Positions 13,101-18,018 of a stretch of DNA of 18,018 nt are shown here, one piece after another (the first letter of the stretch is position 1; each line of letters starts with the position of its first letter). The translations under genes were made by a program, and so were the position numbers. The notes below the pieces were generated by a model. That model was not told where the DNA came from and did no database searches. It saw nothing but the letters and a program-made list of their open reading frames with translations. The stretch lies in contig CAZASZ010000041.1 of NCBI GenBank assembly GCA_964487925.1, positions 1 to 18,018 of the forward strand, in the 5' to 3' direction. This DNA is from RI-283 sp964487925. GTDB lineage: Bacteria; Pseudomonadota; Gammaproteobacteria; SZUA-140.

Positions 13101-13471
13101 ATCTGTCTCCCTAGAATAAGACCCAACCAGGCACTACCGATACAGAGCATCAAGCTAAGCAGCACGTTGAGTAAGGCCTTAAAGTGTTCGCCTTGCTCTA
13201 TTAGGGTAAGTGTCTCGATTGAAAAGGTCGAAAAGGTCGTAAAGGCGCCCAATAGACCGACTAATAGCAGGGCCCGAAACTCAGCGGATGCGGATATCCG
13301 TTCGAGAAGGAGCACGTACATAAATCCCATGCAGAGCGAGCCAAAGCTGTTCACGGCCAGCGTGCCGTAAGGAAAAGACTGTCCGAGGATACGATAGATC
13401 CTGGTAGATGCCTCGTATCTAAGGACGGCTCCGGTGGCGCCCCCCAGGGCGATTGCAAGCAGCTGTTTCAT
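13097..13471 (-). CDS. crcB: Fluoride channel CrcB/Fluc
   Basis: This 124-residue inner-membrane protein of the Fluc family works as an antiparallel dimer that lets fluoride leave the cell. Four hydrophobic segments are visible. Family motifs are GGATGAVLRY (~10-19), NSFGSLCMG (~41-49), where the Asn lines the pore, and GLLGAFTTFSTFS (~72-84), which includes the pore phenylalanines and the TTFSTF sodium-site segment. Length is typical. The start follows the rarA stop by 27 nt. That gap is too short for a crcB-motif fluoride riboswitch, so control is probably through the operon. The gap has no good ribosome binding site; a TATAAT hexamer on the minus strand overlaps the rarA stop codon (about 13497-13502), but I see no matching -35 box. 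The stop overlaps the DUF190 start. Identification is secure. Confidence 0.94.
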   Translation of the reverse strand: MKQLLAIALGGATGAVLRYEASTRIYRILGQSFPYGTLAVNSFGSLCMGFMYVLLLERISASAEFRALLLVGLLGAFTTFSTFSIETLTLIEQGEHFKALLNVLLSLMLCIGSAWLGLILGRQI

Positions 13472-13498
13472 GGTCGAATGGAGCGGTTCATCCAGACA

Positions 13499-14836
13499 TT
13501 ATAACGTAGAGTCGGCTTTGTTTCGGGCCCGGTCCAGGTCACGCAAATGGGCAAGTTTTTCAGCAATACGGATCTCCAGTCCCCGGTTGACAGGCACATA
13601 ATAACGCCTGCCTTTGAGTTGATCCGGGAGATATTGTTCTCCGGCCGCGTAGGCCTCCGGCTCGTCGTGGGCATAGCGATAGCTGTGACCATAGCCGAGC
13701 TCTTTCATGAGTTTAGTCGGGGCGTTGCGCAGATGCAAAGGTACCTCCAGAGACCCGGTCTCGCTGACATCCCTACGCGCGGCCTTAAAGGCCATGTAGA
13801 CGGCATTGCTCTTGGCGGCGCTGGCAAGGTAGACCACTGCTTGTGCCAGTGCGAGCTCCCCTTCCGGCGCGCCCAATCGCGTAACGACGTCCCAGGCCTC
13901 AAGCGCAAGCGTCAGGGCTCGCGGATCGGCATTGCCGACGTCTTCGGAGGCCATACGCACGACCCGACGAGCGATATAGAGCGGATCACAGCCGCCGTCG
14001 AGCATGCGTGCCAGCCAATAGAGGGCAGCATCGGGAGCGGATCCCCTGACCGACTTGTGGAGGGCGGAGATCTGGTCATAGTAGGCCTCGCCACCTTTGT
14101 CGAAGCGGCGCAGGTTGGTGCTGAGCAGATCCTTGATCATTGCCTCTTCAATGACCGGGTGGTCCTGATCCCCTGTCATATCGGAAACGATCTCAAGTAG
14201 ATTGAGTAACCGGCGAGCGTCGCCATCGGCAGCCTGAATCAGCCGTTCCCGAGCCGTATCGCTAAAGCTTAGGCATCGCACCCCCAGGCCATGCTCGACG
14301 TCACTCAGCGCGCGCGTCAGGAGCTGATCCAGGTCCTGATCGGAGATCGGCTTGAGCGTATAGACGCGCGCGCGGGATAGCAGGGCGTTATTTAGCTCAA
14401 AGGATGGATTCTCTGTCGTCGCGCCCACGAAGATACAAGTGCCATCTTCGATATGAGGGAGTAGGGCATCCTGCTGCGATTTATTAAATCGATGTACCTC
14501 GTCAACGAACAGCACGGTCTGTCGGTCTACGGAGGCCTGGACCCCTTTAGCGTCGTCAACGGCGGCACGGATGTCCTTGACGCCGCTCATAACGGCCGAC
14601 AAAGCGATGAAATGCGCGTCTGCATAGCTAGCGATCAGACGGGCCAGGGTAGTCTTACCTGTACCTGGGGTTCCCCAGAAGACCATAGAATGCAGGTGTC
14701 CATGCCTAATCGCTTCTGAGAGCGGGCGTCCCGGGCTCAAGATATGTGATTGTCCCACGACGTCTTCAAGGCGGGACGGACGTAGCCGGTCCGCTAGTGG
14801 TCGATAGGACTGCTGATTTGAAAGGCCATCATTCAT
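13499..14836 (-). CDS. rarA: Replication-associated recombination ATPase RarA (MgsA)
   Basis: This 445-residue AAA+ ATPase of the clamp-loader group acts at stalled or damaged replication forks. Walker A GTPGTGKT is at ~55-62, Walker B VLFVDEVHRFN at ~108-118 and sensor 1 GATTENPSFELN at ~138-149. The tetramerisation and C-terminal domain has YDQISALHKSVRGSAPDAAL, YWLARMLDGGCDPLYIARR and HLRNAPTKLMKELGYG. All are standard RarA blocks, and the length is normal. The frame is open to 14875, but I chose the ATG at 14836, 4 nt after the lolA stop (14841): it gives MNDGLSNQQSYRPLADRLRP, the usual RarA beginning, and avoids overlap with lolA. The lolA-rarA order is conserved in gammaproteobacteria. 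Identification is secure; the start has only a weak ribosome binding site and may depend on coupling to lolA. Confidence 0.95.
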   Translation of the reverse strand: MNDGLSNQQSYRPLADRLRPSRLEDVVGQSHILSPGRPLSEAIRHGHLHSMVFWGTPGTGKTTLARLIASYADAHFIALSAVMSGVKDIRAAVDDAKGVQASVDRQTVLFVDEVHRFNKSQQDALLPHIEDGTCIFVGATTENPSFELNNALLSRARVYTLKPISDQDLDQLLTRALSDVEHGLGVRCLSFSDTARERLIQAADGDARRLLNLLEIVSDMTGDQDHPVIEEAMIKDLLSTNLRRFDKGGEAYYDQISALHKSVRGSAPDAALYWLARMLDGGCDPLYIARRVVRMASEDVGNADPRALTLALEAWDVVTRLGAPEGELALAQAVVYLASAAKSNAVYMAFKAARRDVSETGSLEVPLHLRNAPTKLMKELGYGHSYRYAHDEPEAYAAGEQYLPDQLKGRRYYVPVNRGLEIRIAEKLAHLRDLDRARNKADSTL

Positions 14837-14840
14837 CGGT

Positions 14841-15506
14841 CTACTGGGGCATGCCTTGCGTCTCATCCATGACATCGGTCCCAGGAGGTGGATTGATCAC
14901 GAAGGCCTCCGGTGGGATTACCGGATGAGAGTTCACCTGGCTGAACGAGAATCGTGTGCGTTGACTGAATTCATCTTCAATGATCATCGCCTGGATGCGC
15001 CCCTCAGAAATGCCGATGCGGGTGTATCGGAAGCCGCTGCTTCCCTGTTTTGGCGTGAGCTCGAACCATTCGGTATTGTCGTTGGACGGGAGCCGCCTAA
15101 TGTCAAACAGCTTGTCGACAGCCTCGTGGGCAACTAATAATCCCGCCGGACTGTTCACCATTGCGGGGTCCAACGCCTTGATGGTCAGTTGTTCAAGGTC
15201 CTGATCGTAGATCATCAGTCGATCGCCGTTGGCGATAATGATCTGCCGTTCGGGTCGTTCATAGCTCCATCTAAAGCGTCCCGGTCGTTGAAGCAGGAAG
15301 TGTCCTCTTCGGGTACCACCCGTGAGGCCGTTTTCGTTTTCCGATTGCTGCACAAAGGTTCCACTCAGGTCCTCAAGTGTGGAAAAAAAAGCCTTTAAGG
15401 GCGCGATCTCGTCTGCCATGGTACAGGTGGATATGGCGAGCAGTAGCAACGCGATGAGTGCGGCCGGGAATACGGGGAAGCGAAACGGTCTTGGCCCGGA
15501 CATCAT
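14841..15506 (-). CDS. lolA: Outer-membrane lipoprotein carrier protein LolA
   Basis: This 221-residue periplasmic chaperone takes lipoproteins released by LolCDE and carries them to LolB at the outer membrane. The N-terminus has a basic region and the hydrophobic run FPAALIALLLLAIS, with likely cleavage near TMA/DEIAP (~31-32). The mature part shows the LolA pattern: LSGTFVQQ, RRGHFLLQRPGRFRWSYERP, QIIIANGDRLMIYDQDLEQL, SPAGLL, and a C-terminal NSHPVIPPEAFVINPPPGTDV. Length is typical. I chose the ATG at 15506 because GAGG lies 5 nt upstream. Upstream in-frame codons back to 15578 would overlap ftsK and put extra residues before the signal peptide. It starts 7 nt after the ftsK stop and ends 4 nt before rarA, so it is co-transcribed with both. 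Identification is secure. Confidence 0.94.
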   Translation of the reverse strand: MMSGPRPFRFPVFPAALIALLLLAISTCTMADEIAPLKAFFSTLEDLSGTFVQQSENENGLTGGTRRGHFLLQRPGRFRWSYERPERQIIIANGDRLMIYDQDLEQLTIKALDPAMVNSPAGLLVAHEAVDKLFDIRRLPSNDNTEWFELTPKQGSSGFRYTRIGISEGRIQAMIIEDEFSQRTRFSFSQVNSHPVIPPEAFVINPPPGTDVMDETQGMPQ

Positions 15507-15513
15507 GTGGTCC

Positions 15514-17910
15514 TCAATCTTTTGGTGGCGGCGGAGCCAGGACTTCCCGGCTCCCATTGGACTCAAGCGGACCGACAACGCCGGCCTTCTCCATATCCTC
15601 TACCATGCGTGCGGCGCGATTGTAACCAATTTTGAGGCGTCTTTGGACACCGGAGATCGAGGCTCGACGAGTCTCGGTCACGACACGTACGGCTTGGTCA
15701 TAGAGCGGGTCCGCCTCGGCTCCGGCGTCTCCCGGTAGACCGATGCCGCCAGCGGAGTCCTCTTCCTGTGGCCCCTGGAGGATCTCTTCGACATAGTCGG
15801 GTTCACCACAGTTCTGCCGGAGGAATTCGACGACTCGGTGGACCTCATTGTCGTCCACGAAGGCTCCATGGATACGCGTGGGGACGCTTGTCCCGGGTGG
15901 CAGGTAGAGCATGTCGCCATGACCCAGCAACTGTTCGGCGCCCATCTGGTCCAGAATGGTCCTGGAGTCGATCCGGGATGAGACCTGAAAGGCGATACGG
16001 GTCGGGATGTTCGCCTTGATCAGGCCCGTGATGACGTCAACCGAAGGGCGTTGGGTGGCGAGGATAAGGTGAATGCCCGATGCCCGAGCCTTTTGGGCAA
16101 GTCGGGCGATGAGTTGCTCGACCTTTTTACCGACGATCATCATCATGTCCGCCAGTTCGTCGATGACGACGACGATGAAAGGCAGTGTATCCAGTGTTAT
16201 GGGCTCCTCGCCCTCTACAGTGGGGCGAAGCGGGTCTCGTAGCGGCTCACCCTTATCGATGGCCTCGCTGATCTTGCGGTTGTAGTTTGCGAGATTACGC
16301 ACCCCGAGGGCGGCCATTAGCGAGTAGCGGCGTTCCATCTCGGCGACACACCATCGCAACGCATTGGCCGCCTCTTTCATGTCGGTGACCACGGGCGCGA
16401 GCAGGTGCGGGATACCCTCGTAGATCGACAGCTCCAGCATCTTGGGGTCGATCATGATCAGGCGCAGATCCTTGGGTAATAGATTATAGAGCAGGCTCAG
16501 TATCATGGCGTTGACACCGACCGACTTGCCCGACCCCGTCGTACCGGCGATCAACAAATGGGGCATTTTGGATAAATTGACGACCATGGCGTGACCGGCA
16601 ACGTCTTTGCCTAGCGACAGCGCCAAGGCATGGTGGCGGGCGGCGTCTTCGTAGGCCTTGGATTGTAGAATCTCGCGCAGACGGACTATTTCGCGGGTTT
16701 GGTTCGGGATCTCGAGTCCGATGACCGATTTTCCGGGGATGACTTCGACAATACGTACACTGATAGCCGACAGCGCGCGGGCGAGGTCTTTGGCCAGATT
16801 AGTTATTCGACTGACCTTGACGCCGGCGGCAGGTTGCAACTCAAAGCGGGTGATGACGGGGCCCGGATGTACGGCGACCACTTGGGCCTCGACTCCAAAA
16901 TCCATGAGTTTGAGTTCGACCTGCCGGGAAATCGCCTCCAGCGTGGCCGGTGAGACGGTCTCTGGGCTCTGCTCCGGCACATCAAGGAGACTGAGCGAAG
17001 GTAGGGGTTGGTCCGATGGAGATTTAAATAGCGTAATCTGACGTTCTGCGTCAACACGCTTGCCGATCTCGATCGGTTTGACCACTGGTTCGATACGCGG
17101 TTTGGGCTGTGCCTTCTTCTTCTCCTGAACTTGCTTGACTATGGTCAAGCGGCGTTTCTGGGCACGCTTGGCCATCATGCGTTCGCGCAGGTCTGATGCC
17201 TTGCTCGAGAGGAAATCGATGAAGTGCAGCGTTTGCTTTCCCACATAGTCCATGAGCCAGAGCCAGGAAAGGTCGGTGAGCAATGTAATGCCTGTCAAAA
17301 AGAGGGCGATCAGGAATAGTGTCGCGCCGACGAAGCTGAACGGAGTGACCAATCCCTGAGACACGAACTCGCCGAGTACCCCGCCGGTGCTGGCTGGGAG
17401 TGTGTCCGGTGCGGCATTAAAGTGAAGCGCGGCGAGCCCTGTTCCCGACAGGAGAAAGAGCGAGAAACCAAGGCAACGTAATATTAGATGAGCGCGCGGG
17501 CGCTGAACCTTGACGCGTTTTTCCTGATAGAAGTACCAGGTAAGAAAGCCCACCATGAAGGGAATACTATAAGCCAGATATCCGCAGAGCAGCAGGGAGA
17601 CCGACGCAAACCAAGCGCCAACCTTGCCGCCTGCGTTTGCGACGGCGGCTTCATGACCACTGTAAGACCAGCCAGGATCGCTGGGGTTATAACTGAAGAG
17701 AGCGATGGCCAAATAGATCGCCATGGCGCCAAGCACCAACATCATCGCCTCTCTCGGGCCACGGGCCTGAGGCAGGGGAAGGGAGTTTGGAGTGGGTTTC
17801 AGGGTTTGAACCGGTCGTTTTTTGCGTTTCGCCTGTGCCAATTTGGTATCACTACTATTAAGCTTGATGGGGACTTCAGTGAGGCATGATGCGGAGCGAT
17901 TATCGCACAC
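15514..17910 (-). CDS. ftsK: DNA translocase FtsK
   Basis: This 798-residue inner-membrane motor coordinates chromosome segregation with cell division. Four N-terminal transmembrane helices lie at ~56-73, 99-125, 141-163 and 191-212, followed by a short basic linker (~240-330). The RecA-like motor has Walker A GTTGSGKS (456-463) and Walker B VVVIDELADM (580-589), then LILATQRPSVDVITGLIKAN. The C-terminal winged-helix gamma domain (~735-795; YDQAVRVVTETRRASISGVQ, RLKIGYNRAARMVEDME) should read KOPS sequences and activate XerCD. The linker is far shorter than in E. coli FtsK (about 1330 residues in all), a compact form common elsewhere. The start is uncertain: GTG at 17910 has no clear ribosome binding site, and the next in-frame ATG is at residue 56, inside the first helix. 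Position 17910 is kept because the promoter candidate lies just upstream. First gene of the ftsK-lolA-rarA-crcB unit. Confidence 0.94.
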   Translation of the reverse strand: MCDNRSASCLTEVPIKLNSSDTKLAQAKRKKRPVQTLKPTPNSLPLPQARGPREAMMLVLGAMAIYLAIALFSYNPSDPGWSYSGHEAAVANAGGKVGAWFASVSLLLCGYLAYSIPFMVGFLTWYFYQEKRVKVQRPRAHLILRCLGFSLFLLSGTGLAALHFNAAPDTLPASTGGVLGEFVSQGLVTPFSFVGATLFLIALFLTGITLLTDLSWLWLMDYVGKQTLHFIDFLSSKASDLRERMMAKRAQKRRLTIVKQVQEKKKAQPKPRIEPVVKPIEIGKRVDAERQITLFKSPSDQPLPSLSLLDVPEQSPETVSPATLEAISRQVELKLMDFGVEAQVVAVHPGPVITRFELQPAAGVKVSRITNLAKDLARALSAISVRIVEVIPGKSVIGLEIPNQTREIVRLREILQSKAYEDAARHHALALSLGKDVAGHAMVVNLSKMPHLLIAGTTGSGKSVGVNAMILSLLYNLLPKDLRLIMIDPKMLELSIYEGIPHLLAPVVTDMKEAANALRWCVAEMERRYSLMAALGVRNLANYNRKISEAIDKGEPLRDPLRPTVEGEEPITLDTLPFIVVVIDELADMMMIVGKKVEQLIARLAQKARASGIHLILATQRPSVDVITGLIKANIPTRIAFQVSSRIDSRTILDQMGAEQLLGHGDMLYLPPGTSVPTRIHGAFVDDNEVHRVVEFLRQNCGEPDYVEEILQGPQEEDSAGGIGLPGDAGAEADPLYDQAVRVVTETRRASISGVQRRLKIGYNRAARMVEDMEKAGVVGPLESNGSREVLAPPPPKD

Positions 17911-17938
17911 ATACGACAGGTATGCAGCTTGGGTAAGT

Positions 17939-17968
17939 ATGATATATCCGAGTGTATTGAGCTGTCAT
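17939..17968 (-). promoter_or_regulatory. ftsK: Candidate sigma-70 promoter for ftsK
   Basis: On the minus strand, ATGACA (17963-17968; 5 of 6 bases match TTGACA) is followed after 18 nt by TATCAT (17939-17944; 5 of 6 match TATAAT). Transcription would start near 17932, giving a leader of about 20 nt before the GTG at 17910. No LexA-type CTGT-N8-ACAG box is visible in the 108 nt shown. The region is AT-rich, so chance matches are likely and this is only a candidate. Confidence 0.38.
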
Positions 17969-18018
17969 CGGCGCTATGTCGAATCTTTTTTTGTCTCATA
18001 TATATTCATAAATAACAA

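Noticed and set aside
13472..13498. A possible fluoride riboswitch before crcB
   Set aside because: Only 27 nt separate rarA and crcB, too short for the crcB-motif aptamer, and none of its conserved elements is visible.
13547..14200. A 217-codon plus-strand open frame opposite rarA
   Set aside because: It is antisense to a conserved AAA+ gene, with no domain and no initiation signal.

Overview
The window looks like a stretch of a gammaproteobacterial chromosome of moderate GC content. The main evidence is the gene order on the minus strand, ftsK-lolA-rarA-crcB, a familiar gammaproteobacterial neighbourhood, together with a SlyX protein ending in the family's usual PPPHY. The pyruvate dehydrogenase is the heterotetrameric E1-alpha/E1-beta type, not the homodimeric AceE type of enterobacteria. 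That fits an environmental, possibly chemolithotrophic, lineage, but the last point is inference.

Layout. Positions 1-576 carry minus-strand genes: a truncated DUF2892 membrane protein with a 17-bp perfect palindrome upstream, then slyX. A 184-nt divergent gap leads into a plus-strand operon: E1-alpha (761-1807), E1-beta (1810-2796), a 166-nt spacer holding a large nested hairpin, a 1020-residue single-chain E2-E3 fusion (2963-6025), and argG (6042-7262, 16 nt after the fusion). The fusion contains two lipoyl domains, a peripheral subunit-binding domain, the acetyltransferase and a complete dihydrolipoyl dehydrogenase. The whole pyruvate dehydrogenase complex is therefore encoded by three genes instead of four.

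A second plus-strand unit follows (7493-11403). It holds a periplasmic di-heme cytochrome c peroxidase/MauG-like gene cut in two by one in-frame TAA at 8099-8101, with the frame otherwise intact. It overlaps by 4 nt a 982-residue membrane sensor with PAS-PAS-GGDEF-EAL domains. The overlap suggests a link between periplasmic redox or peroxide state and c-di-GMP signalling.

The right half is on the minus strand and converges on the c-di-GMP gene with a 24-nt gap. Read in transcription order it holds ftsK (DNA translocase), lolA (lipoprotein chaperone), rarA (replication-fork AAA+ ATPase), crcB (fluoride channel), a DUF190 gene overlapping crcB by 4 nt, and an unrecognised membrane-anchored coiled-coil protein. 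The C-terminus of that last protein has three copies of a 35-residue repeat built on DLDWGSALAEQ. The first five genes are packed with gaps of 4-27 nt or overlaps and are probably one operon.

No RNA genes, insertion sequences, CRISPR arrays or attachment sites were seen. No gap between genes exceeds 300 nt. The points most worth following up are the E2-E3 fusion with the hairpin before it, the interrupted peroxidase coupled to a c-di-GMP enzyme, and the repeat protein.
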